A stretch of DNA of 64,000 nt from Sinorhizobium medicae (GTDB lineage Bacteria > Pseudomonadota > Alphaproteobacteria > Rhizobiales > Rhizobiaceae), in the NCBI RefSeq assembly GCF_007827695.1, contig NZ_VITA01000004.1, forward strand, positions 186,001 through 250,000, read 5' to 3'. The notes beneath the pieces are model-generated. The model was not told the DNA's origin. It saw nothing but the letters and a program-made list of their open reading frames with translations, and ran no database searches. The translations under genes were made by a program, and so were the position numbers. Shown in pieces: positions 57,496 through 64,000 of this stretch (the first letter of the stretch is position 1; every line of letters starts with the position of its first letter).

Positions 57496-58446
57496 ATGGG
57501 ACGGCTCAACGAGCTTCGACTGATCGCCCGCGTAGCCCAGATGTACCATATCGAAAGCAAGAGGCAGGCCGAGATCGCCGAAATCATGCACATGTCGCAG
57601 GCAACCGTTTCCCGCATGCTGAAGCGCGCCGAGCAGGAAGACATCGTGCGCACCACGGTCATTCCCCCCGCCGGTACCTTTGCGGATCTCGAAACTGCAT
57701 TGCGCGAGCGCTATGGCCTGACCGAAGCGATCGTCATCGACTGTTCGGAAGATCGCGATGGAGCGATCATGGCGCGCATCGGCGAGGCGGCTGCCCATTT
57801 CCTCGAAGTCACGCTGCAGCAGGACGAGATCGTCGGGGTATCGAGCTGGAGTCAGACCATTCTGCGCATGGTGGACAACATCCACCCGCTGAAGAACGCC
57901 AAGGCGAAGTACATCGTGCAGATCCTCGGCGGCATGGGCGACGCCTCGGTGCAGACCCATGCCACGCAGCTGACCGCGCGCCTTGCAAGACTCACCGGCG
58001 GCGAGCCGCGATTGCTTCTCGTTCAGGGGATCACCTCCTCACGCGAGGCGAAACTCGTCATGCTCGCCGACCCGGTGGTGCGCGAGACGATGGACCTCTT
58101 CGGCCGCCTCAGCCTTGCGATCATCGGCATTGGCGCGGTGGAACCATCGGAACTGCTCGCCCGCTCCGGCAACACCTTCTCCCGCCAGGAAATGGCGATG
58201 TTGCACGAGGCCGGGGCGGTCGGCGAGATTTCCTACCGATTCTACGACAAGGGCGGAAAGCCGGTCGAAACCCCGCTTAACGACCGCGTAATCGGCATCT
58301 CGCTGGAAGACCTGCGCAAGACCGGCCGCGTCATGGCGCTCGCGGGCGGCGAATCCAAAACCCAAGCCATTGCCGGCGCCCTTAGACTTGGCGTTATCGA
58401 TGTGCTCGTCACCGACAAGTTCACAGCAGCTCGGCTCACGGCCTGA
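57496..58446 (+). CDS. SorC/DeoR-type sugar-binding transcriptional regulator
   Basis: This 316-residue regulator has an N-terminal helix-turn-helix (YHIESKRQAEIAEIMHMSQATVSRMLKRAEQEDIV), then a sugar-binding domain with the GVSSWSQTILRMVD and GIGAVEPS segments typical of SorC/CggR-like effectors binding phosphorylated sugars. Operator-like sites in its own leader and at the divergent promoters suggest that it controls the whole island, including its own gene. It has a GGAGG site before the ATG. Confidence 0.9.
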   Translation: MGRLNELRLIARVAQMYHIESKRQAEIAEIMHMSQATVSRMLKRAEQEDIVRTTVIPPAGTFADLETALRERYGLTEAIVIDCSEDRDGAIMARIGEAAAHFLEVTLQQDEIVGVSSWSQTILRMVDNIHPLKNAKAKYIVQILGGMGDASVQTHATQLTARLARLTGGEPRLLLVQGITSSREAKLVMLADPVVRETMDLFGRLSLAIIGIGAVEPSELLARSGNTFSRQEMAMLHEAGAVGEISYRFYDKGGKPVETPLNDRVIGISLEDLRKTGRVMALAGGESKTQAIAGALRLGVIDVLVTDKFTAARLTA

Positions 58447-58491
58447 TCTGAAGATCGGTCCTGGCCCGTTGCGCATTATGGAGGAAAGACC

Positions 58492-59277
58492 ATGAGACGT
58501 TTCGCAGGCCAGACGGTTTTCGTCACCGGCGGCAACAAGGGAATCGGGCGCGGCATCGCCAAGCGCTTTGCCGAAGAGGGAGCGAAGGTCGCCATCGCGG
58601 CGATCGAGAAGGACATGTCCGCGGCCGCCGCGACGCTGACTGAAGAGACCGGCACCGATGTCATCGGACTGACGCTGGATGTAACCGACATTCAAGCGGT
58701 ACAGGAAGCCTTTACGGAGGCCGAGGCGAAGCTGGGCGCGATCTCCGTATCCGTCCAGAACGCGGGTGTCATCACCATCGCCAAGGTCGAAGACCTCACC
58801 GAGCGCGAGTGGGACCTCAACCTGGATGTGAACACCAAGGGCGTCTTCCTCTGCTGCCAAGAAGCCGTTCGCCGCTTTCGCGCCAGCGGTATCAAGGGCC
58901 GCCTCATCAATACCGCCTCCGGCCAGGCGCGCCAAGGCTTCATCTATACCCCGCATTATGCCGCCTCGAAGTTTGGCGTGGTCGGCCTCACCCAGAGCCT
59001 TGCCAAGGAACTCGCGCGGGAAGGAATCACCGCCAACGCAATTTGCCCCGGTATCATCCACACCGAGATGTGGGATTACAATGACCGCGTCTGGGGCCAG
59101 ATGCTCGGTGAATACGCCCCCGGCGAACTGATGGCCGAATGGGTTCGCGGTATCCCGATGGGCCGCGCCGGAACGCCGGCCGAAGTCGCGGCGCTGGTCG
59201 CCTTCCTGGCTTCAGAGGATGCGGCTTACATTACCGGGCAGACGATCAATGTCGATGGCGGCTTGATCATGTCGTGA
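58492..59277 (+). CDS. SDR-family oxidoreductase, arm 2 of the catabolic island
   Basis: This 261-residue short-chain dehydrogenase has TGGNKGIGRGIA, QNAGV, NTASGQARQGFIYTPHYAASK and a C-terminal INVDGGLIMS. It resembles sorbitol or meso-butanediol type dehydrogenases. It is different from the first SDR at 49598, so the island has two oxidation steps or two substrates. It has GGAGG before the ATG and is the last gene of the rightward arm. Confidence 0.9.
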   Translation: MRRFAGQTVFVTGGNKGIGRGIAKRFAEEGAKVAIAAIEKDMSAAAATLTEETGTDVIGLTLDVTDIQAVQEAFTEAEAKLGAISVSVQNAGVITIAKVEDLTEREWDLNLDVNTKGVFLCCQEAVRRFRASGIKGRLINTASGQARQGFIYTPHYAASKFGVVGLTQSLAKELAREGITANAICPGIIHTEMWDYNDRVWGQMLGEYAPGELMAEWVRGIPMGRAGTPAEVAALVAFLASEDAAYITGQTINVDGGLIMS

Positions 59278-59306
59278 CGTTCGGCTCCCGTTCCGGCGAA
59301 ATGTGA

Positions 59307-59328
59307 GCGCGCGTAATCCGGCGCGCGC
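59307..59328. other. Stem-loop between SDR and ispG
   Basis: GCGCGCG and CGCGCGC form a perfect 7-bp stem with an 8-base loop between convergent genes. There is no T-run; a Rho-assisted or stabilising role is likely. Confidence 0.45.
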
Positions 59329-59360
59329 GACTGCTCTTCGGAAAGGGCGAACCGCTCCTG

Positions 59361-60614
59361 TTACTCCGCCGCCGCCTGGCCGTGGCCGAAGCGTTTCTCG
59401 ATGTAATCGGCAACGAGAAGCTGGAAGTCCTCCGCGATCTTCGGCCCGCGGAGCGTCATCGCCTTGTGACCGTCGATGAAGACGGGAGCGGCCGGCATTT
59501 CGCCGGTTCCCGGAAGCGAAATTCCGATATCGGCATGCTTGCTCTCGCCGGGCCCGTTGACGATGCAGCCCATGACCGCGACCTTCAGCGCCTCGACGCC
59601 CGGATATTTCTCGCGCCAGACCGGCATGCTCGAGCGGATATCCTCCTGAATCTTCTGGGCAAGTTCCTGAAAGACCGTGGAAGTGGTGCGGCCGCACCCC
59701 GGACAGGCCGCCACGACCGGGATGAACTGGCGGAAACCCATCACCTGCAGAAGCTCCTGCGCCACCTGTACCTCGCGGGTGCGGTCGCCGCCCGGCTCCG
59801 GAGTAAGCGAAATGCGGATCGTGTCGCCGATCCCCTGCTGCATCAGAATACCGAGCGAGGCGGAGGAAGCGACGATACCCTTTGTTCCCATGCCGGCCTC
59901 GGTGAGCCCGAGGTGAAGTGCATGGTCGGAACGCGCGGAGAGCATCGCATAGACGGCGATCAGATCCTGGACGCCGGAAACCTTGGCGGAAAGAATGATC
60001 CTGTTTCGAGGCAGGCCGAGCTCCTCGGCAAGTTCGGCCGAAAGGAGCGCCGACTGCACGATCGTCTCGCGCGTCACCTGCTGTGCCGTCAATGGAAAGC
60101 CATTCGCCTTGTTGGCGTCCATCAGCCGCGTCAGGAGCTCCTGGTCGAGCGAGCCCCAGTTCACCCCGATGCGCACCGGCTTGTCGTAGCGGATCGCCAT
60201 CTCGACGATTTCGGCGAACTGCTTGTCCTTCTTGTCCTTGAAGCCGACATTGCCGGGATTGATGCGGTATTTTGCAAGCGCCTCTGCGCAGGCCGGATGA
60301 TCGGCAAGCAGTTTGTGGCCGATATAATGAAAATCGCCGACAAGCGGCACGTCCAAGCCGAGACGCAGGAGCCGCTCGCGGATCTTCGGCACGGCCGCGG
60401 CGCTCTCGTCGCGGTCGACGGTGATGCGCACCAGCTCCGATCCCGCTTTGTGGAGCGCCGCCACCTGCGCCACGGTCGCATCGATATCGGCCGTGTCGGT
60501 GTTGGTCATCGACTGGACGACGACCGGGGCACCGCCGCCGACGATCACGCCGCCGACATCGACGGCGACCGATGCGCGACGCGGCTGTGGTTCGAAATCG
60601 AAGGCAGAAGACAT
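59361..60614 (-). CDS. ispG: 4-hydroxy-3-methylbut-2-enyl diphosphate synthase
   Basis: This 417-residue [4Fe-4S] enzyme of the MEP isoprenoid pathway has cysteines [15 protein letters not shown] and the later [17 protein letters not shown], and a TIM-barrel N-domain ([16 protein letters not shown]). It gives the C5 precursor for the prenyl synthase at 47562. The ATG at 60614 fits the family N-terminus. It forms the boundary after the catabolic island. Confidence 0.95.
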   Translation of the reverse strand: MSSAFDFEPQPRRASVAVDVGGVIVGGGAPVVVQSMTNTDTADIDATVAQVAALHKAGSELVRITVDRDESAAAVPKIRERLLRLGLDVPLVGDFHYIGHKLLADHPACAEALAKYRINPGNVGFKDKKDKQFAEIVEMAIRYDKPVRIGVNWGSLDQELLTRLMDANKANGFPLTAQQVTRETIVQSALLSAELAEELGLPRNRIILSAKVSGVQDLIAVYAMLSARSDHALHLGLTEAGMGTKGIVASSASLGILMQQGIGDTIRISLTPEPGGDRTREVQVAQELLQVMGFRQFIPVVAACPGCGRTTSTVFQELAQKIQEDIRSSMPVWREKYPGVEALKVAVMGCIVNGPGESKHADIGISLPGTGEMPAAPVFIDGHKAMTLRGPKIAEDFQLLVADYIEKRFGHGQAAAE

Positions 60615-60747
60615 GAAGGCCTCTTCTTGGGTCCGTTGCAGCAGAGCGGAACGTGCACGGACCGCCCGAAATTCTCACCTTTCAGGTGGCGAAGGAACGC
60701 CCGCTTGTCAACGGCAACATCACGCGCTGACGGCGAATTGATGGCAA

Positions 60748-60767
60748 GGCGGGCGCGAGAGCCCGCC
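60748..60767 (-). other. Stem-loop downstream of MFS gene
   Basis: GGCGGGC and GCCCGCC form a perfect 7-bp stem with a 6-base loop, between the MFS stop and ispG. On the minus strand it is followed only by a weak T-rich segment. Confidence 0.45.
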
Positions 60768-60791
60768 GCCGCTGGTACCGCCCGCAGGACG

Positions 60792-61982
60792 CTACCCCTT
60801 GGCGTGATCCGCGTGTACGGCGTGGTGCGAGAGCAGGAGCACGACGATGAAGAGCACGGGAACGCATGCGAAAACGATGGCAAAACCGCTGTGTTCCGCG
60901 ATGAAGCCGATCAAGGAGGGCGCAAACAGCATGCCGGAATAACCCATCGTGGTGGCGACCGACAGCCCTATTCCTGGCTGCAGGCCCGGCATGTTGCCGG
61001 CCGCGGAGAAAGCGATCGGAACCATGTTGGATATCCCCACGCCTGCAAGCGCAAAACCGAGGATAGCAAGAACGGCATTGGGGGCGAGGCCGGCGAGCAC
61101 CATGCCGGCGAGCGCCGTCACGGTGGAGATGCGCAGGGTCCGCTTCGCTCCGAACCGGTCGCGCACGTGATCGCCGGCAAAGCGCATGGCCGCCATGGTG
61201 GCCGAGAAGGCGGCAAAGCCAAAGCCTGAAAGTTCGACGGATGCGCCGAGTTCATTCTTGAGATAGAGCGCCCCCCAATCGAGGACGGCTCCCTCGGGCA
61301 CCATCGAGAAAAGCGCCATGATGCCGATCAGCCAGGGCAGCGGCGTCATCGGCAAGCGGAGCTTTTCCCGGCTTTCCGCCAGATGCGGCCGGTCGGCGAG
61401 GATCATCGGCCAGGCAACGGCGAGAATAACGAGACAGAGAACGGTAACGACCATCGCATGCGGCAGCACGCCGAAACGTGCCATCAGGAAGCCGCCGATC
61501 CCCGCGCCGATCAACCCGCCAAGGCTCCAATAGGCATGACACGATGACATGATGGCGCGCCGCATCGACTTTTCGACCTCGACGGCATTGGCGTTCATGG
61601 CCACGTCCATTGCGCCCACGAAGCCACCGAGCAGGAACAAACCAAGCGCGGCCGTCCACAGATTGGGCAGGAGCGTCAGAAGGAGAAGCAGCGGTGAAAG
61701 GATTATGGCCGTGACCTTGACGACCTTTTGCGAACCGAGGCGGGCGATAAAGCCGCCTGCGATCGGCATCAGCACCAGCGAACCGACGCCGAATCCCAGG
61801 ATGAGAAGTCCGAGGACGCTTTCGCCTATGCCGAGGCGCTCCTTGAACTCCGGTATCTTGGGCGCCCAACTACCCGTGACGAAGCCGTTCATAAGAAACA
61901 GGAGAGACACGGCGAGCCGGTTCCTGGACATATATCCTTGCCGGCCAATGGCCTGCGGGGCGGAATCTGTGCGCTGATCCAT
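60792..61982 (-). CDS. MFS transporter
   Basis: This 396-residue, 12-TM Major Facilitator protein has the first TM at NRLAVSLLFLMNGFVTGSWAPKIPEF and loop GGFIARLGSQKVVK resembling the MFS motif A region, plus a GFVGAMDVAMNANAV pattern seen in fucose/sugar-proton-type families. Substrate is not clear. A start at 61982 has GGAAGG upstream; ATG 61931 is another possible start. It follows the DeoR regulator in the same direction. Confidence 0.88.
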   Translation of the reverse strand: MDQRTDSAPQAIGRQGYMSRNRLAVSLLFLMNGFVTGSWAPKIPEFKERLGIGESVLGLLILGFGVGSLVLMPIAGGFIARLGSQKVVKVTAIILSPLLLLLTLLPNLWTAALGLFLLGGFVGAMDVAMNANAVEVEKSMRRAIMSSCHAYWSLGGLIGAGIGGFLMARFGVLPHAMVVTVLCLVILAVAWPMILADRPHLAESREKLRLPMTPLPWLIGIMALFSMVPEGAVLDWGALYLKNELGASVELSGFGFAAFSATMAAMRFAGDHVRDRFGAKRTLRISTVTALAGMVLAGLAPNAVLAILGFALAGVGISNMVPIAFSAAGNMPGLQPGIGLSVATTMGYSGMLFAPSLIGFIAEHSGFAIVFACVPVLFIVVLLLSHHAVHADHAKG

Positions 61983-62015
61983 GGGAGTAACCTTCCGCTG
62001 CCGGATCGATCCGGC

Positions 62016-62093
62016 TCAAATGGTGATTTTCGATGAAGTTGACGTCGGGATCACGGCTTCTTCGGTCCCAAGGTCGAAATGGGCAATGTTCAT
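62016..62093 (-). CDS. Possible 25-residue small ORF between DeoR and MFS genes
   Basis: The frame MNIAHFDLGTEEAVIPTSTS... starts at ATG 62093, overlapping the DeoR stop (ATGA), and ends at 62016. Overlapping starts of this type mark coupled genes elsewhere in this window, but the peptide is too short to test by homology and may be chance. Confidence 0.3.
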   Translation of the reverse strand: MNIAHFDLGTEEAVIPTSTSSKITI

Positions 62094-62872
62094 CCGGCGA
62101 TCTCCTTCGCAAGAACGACGTTCGCACCTCGCGCCCTGAGCGCCGCGACCTCTGAATCCGGCGCATCCGCTTCGAGAACAAGCGTAAAGGAACCGTCTAT
62201 GGGGACTATCGTGTGCGGCGCTGCGGTAGCGAGCTTCTCGGTCGTCACGGCGGCAAGCAGGGAGCGGCTCCTGGAAGCGATCAGCCGCTTGAATTCCGCA
62301 TCCTCGACATGAAACGCGGTCAGGCCTGCCTCGGCATCCGCACCGCATGTCCCGAGGATCGCAAGATCCGGCCTCAAAAGCTCGGCGTCACGCTGCGCCC
62401 GTGCACTGACCGCCGCGCCGACGGCGCGGTTCAACGGACCGCCGATGAGGATGACGTCGATGCCCGGCTTTTCCATCAAGGCCGCGGCAATCAGGGGCGT
62501 GTTGGTGATGACCGTCGCCGAGAGTTCGGGACCGATTGCCTGCGCGATCGCGAGATTCGCCGAACCGGCATCGAGGAACACGGTCATGCGCGGCCTCAGA
62601 AACCCGACCGCAACCCGTGCCAGCGCCGCCTTCCGTTCGGGCGCGCGAGACACCCGCACCGTAAGCAGACCTGCATCGGGCGGAATCGGCAGCGCTCCGC
62701 CATAAACACGCTCGCAAAGACCAGCGGCGGCCATCTCGCGCAGGTCCCGCCGGATCGTGTCTTCCGACACGCCCAGTTCGCGCGCGAGATCAACCGCGAG
62801 CACCCGGCCCTCGGTTCTCAGCCTTTCCTGGATCAGGCTTTTTCTTTCTCGCAGCAGCAAATCTGTTGTCAT
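62090..62872 (-). CDS. DeoR/GlpR-family transcriptional regulator
   Basis: This 260-residue regulator has a winged-HTH N-domain (RKSLIQERLRTEGRVLAVDLARELGVSEDTIRRDLREM) and a DeoR sensor domain (FLDAGSANLAIA, LIGGPLNRAVGAAVS, LAILGTCGADAEAGLTAF). It likely senses a phosphorylated sugar and controls the adjacent MFS transporter and itself. The start at 62872 begins conserved sequence; the frame extends to 62980. It is divergent from the binding-protein gene by 266 bases. Confidence 0.9.
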   Translation of the reverse strand: MTTDLLLRERKSLIQERLRTEGRVLAVDLARELGVSEDTIRRDLREMAAAGLCERVYGGALPIPPDAGLLTVRVSRAPERKAALARVAVGFLRPRMTVFLDAGSANLAIAQAIGPELSATVITNTPLIAAALMEKPGIDVILIGGPLNRAVGAAVSARAQRDAELLRPDLAILGTCGADAEAGLTAFHVEDAEFKRLIASRSRSLLAAVTTEKLATAAPHTIVPIDGSFTLVLEADAPDSEVAALRARGANVVLAKEIAG

Positions 62873-62880
62873 AAGCAAAC

Positions 62881-62920
62881 CGTGCACAAACGTGCATGAA
62901 TCGATGAAAACGTGATTATC
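62881..62920 (-). promoter_or_regulatory. Phased CGTG repeats upstream of DeoR
   Basis: CGTGCACAAA, CGTGCATGAA and, 20 bases after the second, CGTGATTATC place CGTG on ten-base phase. They lie within 50 bases of the DeoR start and are candidates for its operator sites. Confidence 0.35.
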
Positions 62921-63138
62921 ACCCTTGATCGGGTATTTCAATCCAGTCCGGTCGCAAAACTGCGGAAGCCGACGGAACATTCCGCGCCGCAGTGTTTTGG
63001 ATGGAAATCAGTCCTTTCGAAGAAAAATCTTCATCGAAACGGTTCGGAATTGGTCTTTTATGCGCTTGGAAACCGAACGGATTGTGCGAATCTCGCCGCA
63101 ATCCGGATGACGCCGGAGAACCAGAACTGGAATCCACG

Positions 63139-63912
63139 ATGAAAATCCTTCCAACGCTTTTTGCCGCTGCCCTCCTGCAACTCGCCGCCTTCGCGCCGGC
63201 CCATGCCGGCTCCAACCTGGAAGACGTCAAATCCGCAGGCGTTCTGAAGATCGGCACCGAGGGCAGCTATGCTCCCTTTACCTATCATGATGCGAGCGGC
63301 GCTCTCGTCGGCTTCGACGTCGAGATCGGCCAGGAAGTTGCCAAGCGGCTCGGCGTCAAGCCGGAATTCCTCGAAGGCAAGTGGGATGGCCTGATCGCCG
63401 GCCTCGACGCCAACCGTTACGACGCGGTCATCAACCAGGTCGGCATCACCGAGGAACGCAAGAAGAAATACGACTTCTCCGAGCCCTATATCGCCTCCAA
63501 GGCCGTGCTGATCGTCCGCGGTGACGACGAGGAGGTCAAGGACTTCGCCGATCTGAAGGGCAAGAAATCGGCACAGTCGCTGACCAGCAACTTCGGCAAG
63601 CTCGCACAGGCCTCGGGCGCCGAGCTCGTGGGAACCGACGGTTTCGACCAGTCGATCCAGCTTGTGCTGACGGGCCGCGCCGACGCGACCATCAATGACA
63701 GCCTCTCCTTCCTCGACTTCAAGAAGCAGAAGCCGGATGCGAACGTGAAGATCGCCGCCGAAAAGCCCGACGCCGATTATTCCGGCATCATCATCCGCAA
63801 GGGCGAGCCGGAACTGCTCGAGGCAATCAACAAGGCGCTGGCGGAGATCAAGGCCGACGGCACCTATCAGAGGGTCTCGCAAAAATATTTCGGCGCCGAC
63901 GTTTCGAAGTAG
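63139..63912 (+). CDS. Amino-acid ABC transporter substrate-binding protein (family 3)
   Basis: This 257-residue periplasmic binding protein has a signal peptide (cleavage near AHAGSN, residue 22). The family 3 motifs are VLKIGTEGSYAPFTYHDASGALVGFDVEIGQEVAKRLG and INQVGITEERKKKYDFSEPYI. The ATG at 63139 starts the signal peptide. The rest of the transporter is probably downstream, outside the window. The ligand is likely a polar amino acid or opine-like compound. Confidence 0.93.
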   Translation: MKILPTLFAAALLQLAAFAPAHAGSNLEDVKSAGVLKIGTEGSYAPFTYHDASGALVGFDVEIGQEVAKRLGVKPEFLEGKWDGLIAGLDANRYDAVINQVGITEERKKKYDFSEPYIASKAVLIVRGDDEEVKDFADLKGKKSAQSLTSNFGKLAQASGAELVGTDGFDQSIQLVLTGRADATINDSLSFLDFKKQKPDANVKIAAEKPDADYSGIIIRKGEPELLEAINKALAEIKADGTYQRVSQKYFGADVSK

Positions 63913-64000
63913 CGCCGCGAATTGCCTGGGGGAACGCGGCGTTCTTCCGGGACAGTTGCAGGGAACGTGGGCTTCACACCCATGCCCATCCTGCTTATGA
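63913..64000 (+). other. Window tail, likely start of next transporter gene
   Basis: Eighty-eight bases follow the binding protein stop. A candidate ATG lies at 63982 but too little follows to call a gene. The expected next gene would be the permease. Confidence 0.35.

Noticed and set aside
59382..61229. 615-codon plus-strand open frame across ispG and part of the MFS gene
   Set aside because: Spans two real genes on the opposite strand with no protein-like character.
63913..63982. Possible EcfG-like promoter (GGAAC) at the end of the window
   Set aside because: GGAAC occurs at 63942-area sequence but the matching CGTT is not at 16-17 bases, so the consensus is not met.

Overview
The window is a gene-dense, GC-rich chromosomal segment of an alphaproteobacterium. 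It is almost certainly a Sinorhizobium/Ensifer close to S. meliloti. The signs are an rpoH2-type heat-shock sigma factor behind an EcfG/RpoE2-type promoter, the phbB-phbA / phaR polyhydroxybutyrate locus, rhizobial palindromic (RIME-like) repeats, the ccmABCDG cluster, UPF0314 and DUF2794 genes, and frequent ATGA/GTGA/TTGA start-stop overlaps. No rRNA, tRNA, CRISPR, transposase or phage gene was seen. All calls rest on reading the sequence; no database search was possible.

Layout. 1-6.7 kb: 3' end of an FtsX-type ABC permease, a Bax-inhibitor-1 membrane protein, a GNAT acetyltransferase, a leftward ArsR / SRPBCC / ClpP-paralogue operon with a palindromic operator, and DUF2794 and DUF1223 proteins. 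6.7-12.5 kb: acnA, divergent from ccmABCDG (cytochrome c maturation). 12.5-24.4 kb: leftward dapF-mtaB-ftsY-yciB-UPF0314, an MBL hydrolase, then rightward ffh-chorismate mutase-rpsP-rimM-trmD, with a convergent TauE-type permease separating rplS. 24.4-33.2 kb: a polar amino-acid type ABC pair, an ABC-F ATPase, thiamine pyrophosphokinase, a GNAT protein, and a TPP riboswitch driving thiBPQ. 33.5-42 kb: M48 lipoprotein protease, a repeat nest, rpoH2, carD, fdxA, an S4 RNA-binding protein and an SUV3-like helicase. 42.6-49.5 kb: phbB, phbA, phaR, rpmF, a glutathione S-transferase, mtgA, a polyprenyl synthase and hisC.

49.6-59.3 kb is the most accessory-looking part. It is a self-contained carbohydrate catabolic island set between hisC and ispG. 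The leftward arm has an SDR dehydrogenase and a ribose-type ABC transporter whose substrate-binding gene carries a frameshift. The rightward arm has a split transketolase, an FGGY kinase, a SorC-type regulator and a second SDR. Three near-identical AT-rich sites (both divergent promoters and the regulator's own leader) look like the regulator's operators. The implied pathway is import of a polyol or branched sugar, oxidation to a ketose, phosphorylation, and transketolase cleavage. The substrate is unknown.

59.3-64 kb: ispG, an MFS transporter, a DeoR-family regulator and a polar amino-acid type binding protein, ending just before the next gene.

Some systems work together. ThiBPQ import plus thiamine pyrophosphokinase salvage thiamine under riboswitch control. 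FtsY and Ffh, the two SRP GTPases, lie within 4 kb of each other. PhbA and PhbB make 3-hydroxybutyryl-CoA with PhaR as the adjacent regulator. Repeat elements lie between convergent genes (26.2 kb, 35.1-35.4 kb) and, unusually, inside the coding sequence of ftsY.
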